From assembly GCA_016218965.1 (NCBI GenBank), contig JACRCP010000103.1:1-44223 (forward strand): 44,223 nt of DNA, given 5' to 3'. This stretch comes from Deltaproteobacteria bacterium. Its GTDB lineage: Bacteria; Myxococcota; SpSt-1050; JACRCP01. Below the pieces are notes generated by a model. That model was not told the origin of the DNA. It searched no databases and was given only the letters and a program-made list of their open reading frames with translations. This document shows, in pieces, positions 7,236 through 15,122 of this stretch. The first letter of the stretch is position 1; every line of letters begins with the position of its first letter. The position numbers and the translations under genes are program-made.

Positions 7236-8608
7236 AAGCCGAGGTTGAGGACAGGCATGAACCTGACCAGGGAATTCCTCGCGTAGTTCACGGCCCCTAT
7301 CTGCAGGCCCTTCAGGTTGGAAGCAACGTTCACGACGCCAATCTGGAGCCCGCGCATCCTGCCGGTCACGTTGACAAGCCCCACCTGGGCAGCCCAAGCC
7401 TCCTCGTTGACGTAGTTTGCAATGAGACCCACCTCGAGCAACCCATAGAAATCACCGCCGACGACATTCACCAAGCCGATCTGCGCCAATCCCTTGAAGT
7501 CCCCGCAACAGATCCGAGGCGACCGATGTTCTTCGTGGATCCCCAACACCTCCTGATCTGCGAGCTTGCCGTCACGGAAGGTTTGCTCCGTCGTGGTCAC
7601 GCGGTACTTCCCCCCCGGCGAGTACTTCTCCCAGACGCTGTTAAACGCCGCGAACTGCAATAGGCCCTTGAAGTGCGCCGCGTGGCTTCTGGCAATGCCG
7701 ATCTGCCAGAGGCTCACATACTCTTTTCGGGCCTCGTTTAGGATTCCTATCTGGCCGAACAGGCTGAAGTGGTTTCCCACATTCAGATTCCAAGAGGGCG
7801 CCTGGAGCAGACCGTAGAAGTTCCCGACCGCGTTTGCAAACAAACCGAACTGCAAGGCGCCGAAGAAGTCCCCGTGGAAGTCATTCAGGTTCGCCCCCAA
7901 CGTGATTTGTGACAGCCCCGCGAAATCGCCGGCCTCGTTCCAGAAAAGTCCGGTCTGCACGGCACCGCGGAACCGCGACACATACGAAGCGAATCCGAGC
8001 TGAAGAGGGGCCCAGTAGTCGGTCGCGACGTCCACGAATCCAATCTGCGCCAGTCCGATGAAACGGCCGGCGGCGTTCTTTGCGCCCAATTGTGAAACAC
8101 CAATGAAGTCCCGCCCCACGCTGTTGAAGAATGCCAGCTGGAACGGCCCATAGAGGTTGTCGTTGCAGGTGGAGCGCACAAAACCGAATCCGAGCGCGTA
8201 GCAATTGTCCGTCACGCCGTGATCGGCCCCCCGGAGGAGATCGACCGCGCTGGCGTCCAGATTGCCCCGCCGGACGGCGATCGTTAGCGGCGTGTATCCG
8301 TCGTCATCGATTGCGGTGGGGCTGGCGCCGCTTCCCAAGAGCAGTCTTGCCACATCGGCCCTGCCGCGTCGGGCGGCGGCGTGGAGCGGGGTGTTCCCGG
8401 CCTCGTCGCGCGCATTTGCGAGGTTCGGGTCGCGTCTGAGCAACCCGCAAAGCGGCCGGAGGTTCGAGGACGTAGCGGCATCATGGACGCTCTTCTGTTT
8501 GGCGGCCGCCTTTTCTTCGTCCGCGTCGCCCCTGCAGAGCGGTTCGCCGGCAAGGAGATCGGAACCCACGAATGCCGGGCCGTTCAGAAGCAGAAGCGCC
8601 GCGAGCAT
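7232..8608 (-). CDS. Secreted ankyrin-repeat protein with LA_2272-type surface repeats
   Basis: Started at the ATG at 8608, the 458-residue protein has a signal-like N-terminus (MLAALLLLNGPAFVGSDLLA). Two ankyrin repeats follow (DEAGNTPLHAAARRGRADVA and DDDGYTPLTIAVRRGN). The remaining ~300 residues are a long run of repeats of the form F-x-GL-x-Q-x-G-x-x-N, for example GRFIGLAQIGFVDVATDYWA and GDFKGLAQIGLVNVVGGDFY, closing with MRGLQIGVVNVASNLKGLQI and a final FMPVLNLGF. That is the pattern of the LA_2272 family surface repeats known from Leptospira and other environmental bacteria, probably a beta-rich surface structure. The fusion of ankyrin repeats to this repeat class is unusual. The function is unknown. 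Confidence 0.75.
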   Translation of the reverse strand: MLAALLLLNGPAFVGSDLLAGEPLCRGDADEEKAAAKQKSVHDAATSSNLRPLCGLLRRDPNLANARDEAGNTPLHAAARRGRADVARLLLGSGASPTAIDDDGYTPLTIAVRRGNLDASAVDLLRGADHGVTDNCYALGFGFVRSTCNDNLYGPFQLAFFNSVGRDFIGVSQLGAKNAAGRFIGLAQIGFVDVATDYWAPLQLGFASYVSRFRGAVQTGLFWNEAGDFAGLSQITLGANLNDFHGDFFGALQFGLFANAVGNFYGLLQAPSWNLNVGNHFSLFGQIGILNEARKEYVSLWQIGIARSHAAHFKGLLQFAAFNSVWEKYSPGGKYRVTTTEQTFRDGKLADQEVLGIHEEHRSPRICCGDFKGLAQIGLVNVVGGDFYGLLEVGLIANYVNEEAWAAQVGLVNVTGRMRGLQIGVVNVASNLKGLQIGAVNYARNSLVRFMPVLNLGF

Positions 8609-8650
8609 TCGAATATGATCGTGGCCGTCGAGCACTCTCAAGTTGGTCCT

Positions 8651-8700
8651 CCGTCTACCCTCCGTCGCGGTCGGCACGTCAAGGCGCCTGCTCGAGCCAG
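8651..8700. repeat. Short direct repeat, copy 1
   Basis: About 50 bp resemble the segment at 9283-9331, sharing the cores CGGTCGGC and GCGCCTGCTCGA. Read on the minus strand, both copies contain the end of an open frame (W-F/L-EQA-L/P-stop). The repeat lies upstream of the ankyrin/surface-repeat gene, and the other copy lies upstream of the protease gene. Confidence 0.55.
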
Positions 8701-8768
8701 CATCGATTCGCGCCTGGCACCGATTTCTTCGGTCAGGCCGTTCCAACAAGTGCTGTCTGTCCGAAGGA

Positions 8769-9194
8769 TCAGAACTCTACGAACTCTTCCGGATAGTGAG
8801 AGAGATCCAGCTTCTCTGCATCCGGGACAGGACGAATTCCCCATTGTTGCATGGCCAACGCTCCAAAAAGCACTTCAATGGACTTGCCATCTTCGTCATT
8901 GCCGATCCGGTCAATGACCATTGCGTGAGTGGATATCAGATGTCCTTCTACCTCCGCTTGAAGAAGTGCCGTTCTGTTGGTTTCCTTCACTTCTCCACCC
9001 AGTGCAGTTCGGATCGGATGAGACATCTCCGAGGTGCTCAGGATTGCTGCAACCGCAGGGACAACATAGGTGTTTCGAGACCCCGTGTCGAACAGCGTCC
9101 AACACTCCCGCCCGTCGACTTTGATCATCTGGCGTATTCTTCCCACAACATACCTCCATCCCGCCTCCATTCCACTGTCGATAGGAACTTTCAT
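8769..9194 (-). CDS. Retropepsin-like aspartic protease family protein
   Basis: The start at 9194 is supported by GGAGGGG eight bases upstream. The 141-residue product has the single-domain retropepsin layout: a strand leading to the catalytic motif DTGS at residues 36-39 (CWTLFDTGSRNTYV), a flap-like central part (TALGGEVKETNRTALLQAEV) and the family end motif VLFGALAMQQWGIRP followed by LDLSHYP. Such proteins act as homodimers. Bacterial members of this clan are mostly uncharacterised and often lie in variable gene regions. A more distant relative is encoded at 27838-28242. It stands alone between two copies of a short direct repeat. Confidence 0.7.
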   Translation of the reverse strand: MKVPIDSGMEAGWRYVVGRIRQMIKVDGRECWTLFDTGSRNTYVVPAVAAILSTSEMSHPIRTALGGEVKETNRTALLQAEVEGHLISTHAMVIDRIGNDEDGKSIEVLFGALAMQQWGIRPVPDAEKLDLSHYPEEFVEF

Positions 9195-9282
9195 GGCGGT
9201 TTTTCCCCTCCGGAGCGAGCATAAGGGAAGCATAGCGGAAGCGGCGGGGGATCGCAAATCCGGTTTCGGGCGCCCGAGACCG

Positions 9283-9331
9283 CCTTCCTACCCTCCCGCG
9301 GTCGGCGGGTCAAAGCGCCTGCTCGAACCAG
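9283..9331. repeat. Short direct repeat, copy 2, with orphan gene end
   Basis: This segment matches 8651-8700. On the minus strand the flanking 9331-9430 reads as an open frame ending SVWSDNLHGYWFEQAL-stop, without a start or recognisable domain. It looks like the 3' end of a lost gene. The rest of the interval 9195-9562 holds no other gene that I can support. Confidence 0.5.
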
Positions 9332-9562
9332 TACCCGTGCAGGTTGTCTGACCACACGCTGACCTGGGTTATCACGAAGATCTCCCACTGAATCCCCGAC
9401 AGTTCCGAGAGCTGCAGCCCCGGCACGGCCGCGAAGCGCGCGCGATTTCAAAACCCCTTGGCCTCGCCGTCTTGCCATGGGCAGCATCATTCGCATTTCT
9501 GTGCCACGGTTTGCGCTGGTATACTATCGGCCGCCGGCGAGACTTAACCTTCCGCAACCCCG

Positions 9563-10153
9563 GTGCGTCACACGTTCGGAATGATTGAGGCGGCCGTGAA
9601 AGAGGCGAACCTTCCCGCAGTGAGCCAGACGGCGGATCGGACCGACGAAGAGCTTCTTTCGGGTTTCCTCGACGGAGAAGAACGATGCTTTGCCGTGCTC
9701 ATGAATCGATACCGCGACAGGGTCTTCAGGCTGGTCCTCCGCTACTTAAACGGCGACCGGGACGCGGCCGAGGACGTGGCCCAGCAGGCGTTCGTGAAGG
9801 TCTTCACGGAGGGGGCAAAGTTCAGAGGCGAGGGTTCGCTGCGCTCGTGGCTTTTTACGGTGGCCGTCAACCTTGCCATCTCCGAGACCCGCAGGCGGGC
9901 GCGGCTATCGCCGGAACCGGCGGAGGTCGCGGTCGAGACGCACGCGGATGCGGCAATGGACCGGGCCGCGATGTCGGCGCGTCTCCGCGAGGCGGCCGCA
10001 AGACTCCCCGAAAAGCAGCGCCTGGTGCTCACGCTCCGGATAGACGCCGAGCTTCCGTTCTCGGAGATAGCACGCATCGCCCGGATGAGCGAAAACTCCG
10101 CGAAAGTCAACTACCACCACGCCGTGACGGCGCTCAAGAGGATGCTCAAATGA
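9563..10153 (+). CDS. ECF (sigma-24 / RpoE-type) RNA polymerase sigma factor
   Basis: The 196-residue protein has both domains of an extracytoplasmic-function sigma factor. Region 2 covers about residues 35-100 (FAVLMNRYRDRVFRLVLRYL, DRDAAEDVAQQAFVKVF, GSLRSWLFTVAVNLA). Region 4 covers about 135-192 (RLPEKQRLVLTLRIDAELPF, then SEIARIARMSENSAKVNYHH), a helix-turn-helix that contacts the -35 element. The start could be GTG 9563 or ATG 9581; neither has a strong ribosome site. It is followed by an anti-sigma gene and a Spy/CpxP-like periplasmic gene, the classic layout of an envelope-stress or metal-response module. Confidence 0.9.
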   Translation: MRHTFGMIEAAVKEANLPAVSQTADRTDEELLSGFLDGEERCFAVLMNRYRDRVFRLVLRYLNGDRDAAEDVAQQAFVKVFTEGAKFRGEGSLRSWLFTVAVNLAISETRRRARLSPEPAEVAVETHADAAMDRAAMSARLREAAARLPEKQRLVLTLRIDAELPFSEIARIARMSENSAKVNYHHAVTALKRMLK

Positions 10154-10177
10154 GCCGCAACAACGTACATCCTTTGA

Positions 10178-10291
10178 ACCCTCACCCTGACCCTCTCCCC
10201 CTGGGAGAGGGACCCACACGCACAATTGCAATGCCGGACCTCCACCTGAACTCGTCCCCTCTCCCCCTGGGAGAGGGTCAGGGTGAGGGTA
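10178..10291. repeat. REP-like inverted repeat pair between sigma and anti-sigma genes
   Basis: Two arms, ACCCTCACCCTGACCCTCTC (left) and its reverse complement (right), enclose about 70 nt. Each arm also contains its own small palindrome around CCCTGGGAGAGGG. This is the very widespread repeat whose translation reads PHPDPLPLGEG. Located between the sigma and anti-sigma genes, it could form a large hairpin in the mRNA and change their relative expression; that effect is my inference. Confidence 0.8.
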
Positions 10292-10312
10292 AGACGATGC
10301 ATGGAGCCTTTG

Positions 10313-10921
10313 ATGAAGTGTGAAGACCACATCTCTCTGATAGTCGACGCAGTCGAGGGGACCATCACTGCGAAGAACCGGCGGATGCTGGACGCCCACC
10401 TCGCCGAATGCTCGACGTGCCGGGCGGCCCTCGCCGAGTTGGAATCGGCCGCGCCGCTCGTCGAGACGCTTCAGACAGCGTCGGCGACCGCCCGGGTTTC
10501 GGAAGGATTCGACGAAAAGGTGCGTGAGGCGGTCGCCCGGGCCGCGGCCTCGCGCGAGCGCCGCGGGATCATGTGGTGGGCGCCGAGACTCGCCGCGACG
10601 GTCGTTGCCGCGGCGCTGGCGGCGGTCGCCGTTCACACGGCAGTCACGTGGGACGGCCCGAACAGGATGGGCGTCGGCGTCGACGAGACGCTCCTTTCCG
10701 TCTTCACGTCCGGATCCGCCGACGAACCCGAGACATCGGAAGAGGCCGAGGCGGTCGCCGAGGGGATGTTCGGAAAGGTGTTCAGGGAAGACGAGATCGC
10801 AGTGCTGGAGGCGATGCTCGACGGCGATCTCGATGACGAGATCCTGGAGATGGACGAGGCATCGCTCAAGGCGTTCGAAAAATCGCTCGAAGAGTCCCAG
10901 AAGGCAAACAAATCCGGTTGA
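10313..10921 (+). CDS. Anti-sigma factor with zinc-finger (zf-HC2) domain
   Basis: I prefer the ATG at 10313 because GGAG stands at the right distance; ATG 10301 is also possible. The N-terminal cytoplasmic domain has the HxxxCxxC motif of zinc anti-sigma factors (His29, Cys33, Cys36 in HLAECSTCR). A single membrane segment (WWAPRLAATVVAAALAAVAV) follows near residue 90. A ~90-residue acidic periplasmic part, rich in Glu and Asp, ends the protein. It would hold the upstream ECF sigma factor at the membrane until a periplasmic signal arrives. The acidic tail is a plausible metal or protein sensor. Confidence 0.85.
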   Translation: MKCEDHISLIVDAVEGTITAKNRRMLDAHLAECSTCRAALAELESAAPLVETLQTASATARVSEGFDEKVREAVARAAASRERRGIMWWAPRLAATVVAAALAAVAVHTAVTWDGPNRMGVGVDETLLSVFTSGSADEPETSEEAEAVAEGMFGKVFREDEIAVLEAMLDGDLDDEILEMDEASLKAFEKSLEESQKANKSG

Positions 10922-10942
10922 ACCGGAGAAAGGAGTCGTGTC

Positions 10943-11569
10943 ATGAAACGTCTGTTCACCCTTGCTATCGCCGCGGGGTTCGTCGCGCTCGCGGCCGCTC
11001 CGGCGGCGGCGTTCGGCCCGGACGACGACCCGGGGTGGCGCACCATGCGGAAGATGCGCGCCATGCACATCGCCGAGATCCAGGAGAAGCTCAACCTGGA
11101 CGAGAAGACCACCATCCGGATAAACGAGATCCTAAAGAAGTTCGACGAGAAGCGCGACGCGCTCAAAAAGGAAGTCAAGGGCCATATGCAGTCGATCAAG
11201 GACCTCATGGACGCGCCAAAACCCGACGAGGCGAAGCTCACCCCCATCCTCGACAAGCTGGTCTCGGCGCGCGAGAAGATCCACGATGTCCAGACCGACC
11301 AGCTGAGCGAGATAAGGAAGCTTTTGACCCCCACGCAGCAGGCCAAGTTCGTCCTCCACCTGCAACAGTGGAAAAAGCACATGAAAGAGATGATCCGCAA
11401 ACACCGCGGCTGGCGCCAGGGACAAGGCCCCGGCCCCGGAGGCCCCGGCGGCCCGGGCGGCGCCGGCATGGGTCCCGGACCTCACGGCCCAGGGATGGGT
11501 CTCGGGATGGGCCCCGGAATGGGCCCCGGCGGTCCCGACGGGCCGCCCGACGACGACGACGAGTTCTGA
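10943..11569 (+). CDS. Periplasmic Spy/CpxP-like protein with Gly/Pro/Met-rich tail
   Basis: The 208-residue protein has a signal peptide (MKRLFTLAIAAGFVALAAAP, cleavage after AAA) and a helical region with the LTxxQ-type motif (RKLLTPTQQAKFVLHLQQW) found in Spy, CpxP, ZraP and CnrX-like proteins. They are periplasmic chaperones or metal sensors working with envelope-stress regulators. The last ~55 residues are a low-complexity tail of Gly, Pro and Met with an acidic end (DDDDEF), which could bind metal. GGAG stands just before the ATG. Its position behind the sigma and anti-sigma genes suggests it either senses the signal or is the main product of the regulon. Confidence 0.8.
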   Translation: MKRLFTLAIAAGFVALAAAPAAAFGPDDDPGWRTMRKMRAMHIAEIQEKLNLDEKTTIRINEILKKFDEKRDALKKEVKGHMQSIKDLMDAPKPDEAKLTPILDKLVSAREKIHDVQTDQLSEIRKLLTPTQQAKFVLHLQQWKKHMKEMIRKHRGWRQGQGPGPGGPGGPGGAGMGPGPHGPGMGLGMGPGMGPGGPDGPPDDDDEF

Positions 11570-11590
11570 GCCGGAAGTCCCCAGGTGAAG

Positions 11591-11620
11591 AACCCCGGTT
11601 AACGCCGGGGTTTTTTCTTT
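11591..11620 (+). terminator. Intrinsic terminator of the sigma operon
   Basis: An 8-bp GC-rich stem, AACCCCGG-ttaacg-CCGGGGTT, is followed at once by a run of Ts (TTTTCTTT). It lies about 20 nt after the stop of the Spy/CpxP-like gene. It also separates the operon from the convergent metF gene. Confidence 0.9.
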
Positions 11621-11653
11621 CACCTCGAAACCGGACTCCGCACTCGAGGTCGC

Positions 11654-12535
11654 CTACAGCAAACCCTCGTCCCGAAGTCGGCGGACGATGGGGACAACGG
11701 CCGCGGATCGGTCCATGGTGTAGAAGTGCAGGCCGGGGACGCCGTGTTTGAGAAGGCCGCGGCACTGGTCGAGAGCAAAATCTACGCCGAAGGCTTGAAG
11801 CGTGCCGGCGTCGCCGGCTGGGAGCTTGGCGATGCCGTCCCGGATCTCCTGCGAAATCGTGGCGCCGCAGAGGGCCGCGAGGTTTTCCATCATCTTGACG
11901 CTGTAGATCGGCATGACACCGGGGAGGAGCGGGACCTTGATCCCGAGCTTCCGGCAGTGGTCTTCGAACTCGAAGAAGGACTTGTTGTCGTAAAAATAGT
12001 TGGTGACGACGAAGTCCGCGCCGTTTTCGACTTTGAGTTTGAGGTACTCGCGGTCTTTTTCGGGACTTTGGGCCTCGATGTGCTTTTCGGGATACCCCGC
12101 CGCGGCGATGCAGAAGTCGTACCGCGGGCGTACGAAGGCGACAAGGTCCGATGCGTGGGCGAGGCTTTCGGGGTGCGGCTTGAAATCGGGCTGATCGTGC
12201 GGCGGGTCGCCCCGCGCGGCGAGGATCGTCTCGACACCGAGGTCGCGGTACGAGTCGAGCACGGCCTTGATGTCCGAAGGCCCCAGCCCGTAGCAAGTGA
12301 AGTACGCGACGGTCCGCAGGCCCTTGTCCTTTATGAGTTTTTTGACGAGATTGTACGAACCCTCCCTGGTCGATCCGCCCGCGCCGAACGTGACCGAGAC
12401 GAAGTCGGGCTTGAGCGCCGCGATCTCGTCAATGGTTTTCTCGAGCCCCTCGGCCGCCTTCGCGCTCCGGGCCGGGAAGAGTTCGAAGGAAACCGTGGGT
12501 TTTTTTGAGGACTTCCAGAGTTCTGTGACTTTCAT
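11654..12535 (-). CDS. metF: 5,10-methylenetetrahydrofolate reductase
   Basis: The ATG at 12535 (MKVTELWKSSKKPTVSFELF) is preceded by AGGAGGG, so I discard the longer upstream frame. The 293-residue protein is of normal length for bacterial MetF. It has the TIM-barrel landmarks: SFELFPARSAKAAE at the first strand with its Glu, FVSVTFGAGGSTREGS, AYFTCYGLGPSDI, the loop LAARGDPPHDQ, DFCIAAAGYPEKH, ADFVVTNYFYDN and VPLLPGVMPI. It reduces methylene-THF to methyl-THF with an FAD cofactor and supplies the methyl group for methionine. It stands alone, convergent with the sigma operon. Other folate enzymes (PurH parts, GlyA-GcvT) are encoded further along. Confidence 0.95.
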   Translation of the reverse strand: MKVTELWKSSKKPTVSFELFPARSAKAAEGLEKTIDEIAALKPDFVSVTFGAGGSTREGSYNLVKKLIKDKGLRTVAYFTCYGLGPSDIKAVLDSYRDLGVETILAARGDPPHDQPDFKPHPESLAHASDLVAFVRPRYDFCIAAAGYPEKHIEAQSPEKDREYLKLKVENGADFVVTNYFYDNKSFFEFEDHCRKLGIKVPLLPGVMPIYSVKMMENLAALCGATISQEIRDGIAKLPAGDAGTLQAFGVDFALDQCRGLLKHGVPGLHFYTMDRSAAVVPIVRRLRDEGLL

Positions 12536-12589
12536 GGGTGCCCTCCTGGTGCCTTTTTGTGACAAGCGCCCGGTGACCGCCCGATGGGT

Positions 12590-12665
12590 GCCACGGACAA
12601 GCCTGCTTGTCCGTGCCTCCGAGGCCGAATCACTCACGGACAACCTGCGGTTGTCCGTGGCACCC
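12590..12665. repeat. Two CACGGACAA hairpin repeats upstream of metF
   Basis: Two consecutive hairpins share the arms CACGGACAA and TTGTCCGTG with different loops (gcctgc and cctgcgg). A third copy lies at 14309-14338. The interval also separates metF from the htrA-like gene, both read on the minus strand, so the hairpins sit in the htrA 3' region and may protect or end its transcript. Confidence 0.7.
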
Positions 12666-12686
12666 GGTCACCGAACGGATCCCTTT

Positions 12687-14174
12687 TCACTCCTTTTTGA
12701 ACGCCAGGAAGACGTTCCCCTCGCCGCGCCGCACCAGCATGCGGACGATTGCGCCCTTCTTGACGGCGCCGAGCGCGCCGGTGAACTCGCCGGGCGAGTT
12801 TGTCTCGCGGTCGTTTATCTTGAGAATCACGTCGCCCAACTGCAGGCCGGCCGCCGCGGCGCGCGAGTCGTCGTCGACGTTCGAGACAAGCACGCCCTTT
12901 CCCGATTTGAGACGAAGCCCCGAGGCGACGTCCGCCGGCACGGACCGGACCGTCACGCCTATCCCCTCGCTCTTCCCCGGCGCCCCGACCGCCTTGGCGG
13001 CACCCTCGGGAAGTTCGCCCAGCCTGACCTTGAACTCCTTCTCCTTGCCGTCGCGGAAGACCTTCACCGTCGCGTCCGCCCCGACCCCGGCGTTGGATGC
13101 CAGCCACGGCAGGTCGTCCGCGCGCGCGATCCGTTTCCCGTTGAACTCGAGGATGACGTCCCCGGGTTTCACGCCCGCCTTTTCGGCCGGCCCGTCCGTT
13201 ACCACCTCGGAGATGAGCGCCCCTTCGGCCTTCTTCATCCCGAATGAGTCGGCCAGTTCCTCCGACACGGGCTGGATCTGGACGCCCAGCCACGACCGCA
13301 CGACCTTGCCGTGCTCCCGAAGGCTGGGAATTATGGTCTTGACCATGTTGATGGGGATGGCAAAGCCGATGTTCTGTGCGTCGCCCGCGATGGCGTCGTT
13401 GACCCCTATGACCTCGCCCTGAATATTGAGAAGCGGCCCGCCGGAATTGCCCGGGTTGATGGGCGCGTCGGTCTGTATGAAATCGTAGTAGCCTCCCGGC
13501 CCGCCGGGACGGATCTCCTTTCGCCCTTTGAATGAGACGATCCCCTTGGTCACGGTGTGCGACAGCCCCAGTGGGTTGCCGATGGCCACCACCCAGTCGC
13601 CGACCTCCATCTTGTCGGAATCTCCCAGGGGAAGCACCGGGAGCGCCTTGCCCACATCTATCTTGATGAGCGCCACGTCGGTCTTGGGGTCCCGTCCGAT
13701 GACCTTGGCGACGAATTCCCTGTCGTCGTCCTTGAGCTTCACCACGACCCTGTCGGCCTTTTCGATGACGTGGTTGTTGGTGACGACGTAACCTTCGGGG
13801 TTGATGATGAACCCCGACCCCAGCCCCTTGTTCTTGAACTCGCGCGGCATCTCGCCGAAGTAACGCTCGAAGAAATCGTGGAACGGCCCGCCCCCGAAAG
13901 GGTTCACGCGCTTGCCTCCCCACGGCATCGAGAATGTCCTCTCGAACGAGATGTTCACCACCGCCGGCGAGGCCTTTTTCACGAGTTCCGCAAACGAGGA
14001 GATGACGACCGCTTGCTTCGGCGGATCGGCGGCCTTCGAATCGGAGTCCTTCCAGATCTTGGCGCCGCCCTGCGCCCCCGCCACACCCGGCAGGTACATG
14101 TGGACCGCGACGGGTACGGCGAGAAGGACGGCCAATCCGACGAGCACGACCGCGATCCGTGACAACGTCTTCAT
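12687..14174 (-). CDS. degP: HtrA/DegP-type periplasmic serine protease with two PDZ domains
   Basis: The real start is the ATG at 14174 (MKTLSRI), with GGAGG before it; the open frame upstream is noncoding. The 495-residue protein has a signal peptide, then a trypsin-like domain with the intact triad His135 (VVTNNHVIE), Asp166 (KTDVALIKID) and Ser244 (NPGNSGGPLL). Two PDZ domains follow (from about 285 and about 390), with carboxylate-binding loops near WLGVQIQPV and GIGVTVRSV. Such proteins degrade or refold damaged envelope proteins. The symbol is given by family; it could equally be called degQ or mucD. Nothing is missing and it is probably active. Confidence 0.93.
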   Translation of the reverse strand: MKTLSRIAVVLVGLAVLLAVPVAVHMYLPGVAGAQGGAKIWKDSDSKAADPPKQAVVISSFAELVKKASPAVVNISFERTFSMPWGGKRVNPFGGGPFHDFFERYFGEMPREFKNKGLGSGFIINPEGYVVTNNHVIEKADRVVVKLKDDDREFVAKVIGRDPKTDVALIKIDVGKALPVLPLGDSDKMEVGDWVVAIGNPLGLSHTVTKGIVSFKGRKEIRPGGPGGYYDFIQTDAPINPGNSGGPLLNIQGEVIGVNDAIAGDAQNIGFAIPINMVKTIIPSLREHGKVVRSWLGVQIQPVSEELADSFGMKKAEGALISEVVTDGPAEKAGVKPGDVILEFNGKRIARADDLPWLASNAGVGADATVKVFRDGKEKEFKVRLGELPEGAAKAVGAPGKSEGIGVTVRSVPADVASGLRLKSGKGVLVSNVDDDSRAAAAGLQLGDVILKINDRETNSPGEFTGALGAVKKGAIVRMLVRRGEGNVFLAFKKE

Positions 14175-14267
14175 GTTGTTTGCACCTCCGGCTGTTACCG
14201 CTACAACCCTCCCGCCGCGCAGTTTATTCATTGCCGGGGGGCCTGTCAAAGGGGCGTGCCACGGGGG

Positions 14268-14288
14268 TGTTTTGGAGTGCGGCGGCTG
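14268..14288. repeat. Partial copy of the GTCAAGCCGCCGCACTCC repeat
   Basis: The sequence TTGGAGTGCGGCGGCTGA is, on the opposite strand, almost the same as the right end of the dispersed repeats at 23228-23289 and 34651-34705. It is a truncated third copy within the interval between the htrA-like gene and the small membrane protein gene. Confidence 0.5.
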
Positions 14289-14308
14289 AACACGGCCGAA
14301 CGAGCGGG

Positions 14309-14338
14309 TGGCACGGACAATCGAAGGTTGTCCGTGGG
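14309..14338. repeat. CACGGACAA hairpin repeat, third copy
   Basis: The arms CACGGACAA and TTGTCCGTG flank the loop tcgaagg. It is the same element as the pair at 12590-12665, so all three copies lie in the gaps on either side of the htrA-like gene. Confidence 0.65.
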
Positions 14339-14353
14339 CGACGGAGGTTGAAA

Positions 14354-14734
14354 TCACGGCTTCTTCATTTTTTCGTTTATCAGGTCTTCGAGGGCCTTCT
14401 GGTCCTTGCCGGTAAGCTTGTCCTGAGCCTTGTCGAAGGAACCGCCCTTTCCCTTGTCGCCCTTGCCGTTGGCGGCGGCCTTCGGTTTGGTCTCGGGTTT
14501 CTGGAGCTCGGGCACGCCCTTGAGCTTGGCCTCGGCCTTTACGACTTCGGAGCTCACAAGCTGTGTCGCGTGCTGCCAGGCGGTCTTGCCGCGGATGGGA
14601 AACGCGAAGAACGCGTAGCCAAGCGCCCCGAGGACGAGCAAAAGAAAAACGCGGCGCCCCCACCCGCCCGATCGCTGCGAGCCCTTCCTTCGATTGTGGC
14701 CGGCGCGGATCCGGCGTTTTGAACGGCGGGGCAC
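14354..14734 (-). CDS. Small single-pass membrane protein, unknown
   Basis: The frame encodes a basic N-terminus rich in Arg and Lys, one hydrophobic segment (VFLLLVLGALGYAFFAFPI) and a Lys-rich hydrophilic tail with repeats such as KPETKPKAAANGKGDKGKGG. I place the start at GTG 14734 with GGAG upstream; an ATG at 14794 would add 20 residues. I recognise no family. The positive-inside rule puts the tail outside the cytoplasm. It is encoded upstream of the htrA-like gene on the same strand, but about 180 nt of repeat sequence separates them. Confidence 0.5.
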   Translation of the reverse strand: MPRRSKRRIRAGHNRRKGSQRSGGWGRRVFLLLVLGALGYAFFAFPIRGKTAWQHATQLVSSEVVKAEAKLKGVPELQKPETKPKAAANGKGDKGKGGSFDKAQDKLTGKDQKALEDLINEKMKKP

Positions 14735-15122
14735 TGCGCTCTTCTCCGTAAAACAAGTACGCCGTGATCCGGGGGGTGTCAAGAAAAACGCCAATCAAGA
14801 AAAGGGTGCATCCCCGCGACTGGGGTGATGCGAAGGCCGGGGCGACGCCTGCCCGGCGCACGCCCGGGCATGGACGAAAAGCGAGCCCAGGCGGATTCAC
14901 TCCGCCGGAGCGAGCAGGGGGCCCGGGGGAGAAGTTCGCGTAGCGACCCCCGGCAAGAAGATCTCAGAACGGGCACCGGGAAGGTGGCGGCCCGGCCAAT
15001 CCGGAAGTCAGTTCCGTGTTCCCCAAAATCGGAGATGCACCCCGGCCCGGCGCGACGGTTGAACCGGGCGGCCCGGCGCGGTAGTATGCGTATGCGGACT
15101 TTTTCGACTTTCGAGGTGCACC
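14735..15122. other. Gene-free interval
   Basis: This 388-nt stretch separates divergent genes. I see no convincing gene, tRNA or terminator in it. It holds a GC-rich imperfect inverted repeat near 14918-14960 (GGGGGCCCGGGGG against GACCCCCGGC) that resembles a decayed hairpin repeat. Promoters for the flanking genes must lie here but none is clear. Confidence 0.4.

Noticed and set aside
9905..11068. A 387-codon open frame on the minus strand opposite the sigma and anti-sigma genes
   Set aside because: It is the antisense of two clear genes and includes the translated REP-like repeat; it has no recognisable domain.
14175..14900. N-terminal extension of the HtrA-like protein by 242 codons
   Set aside because: The signal peptide and ribosome site at 14174 fix the start, and the extension runs through repeats and another gene.
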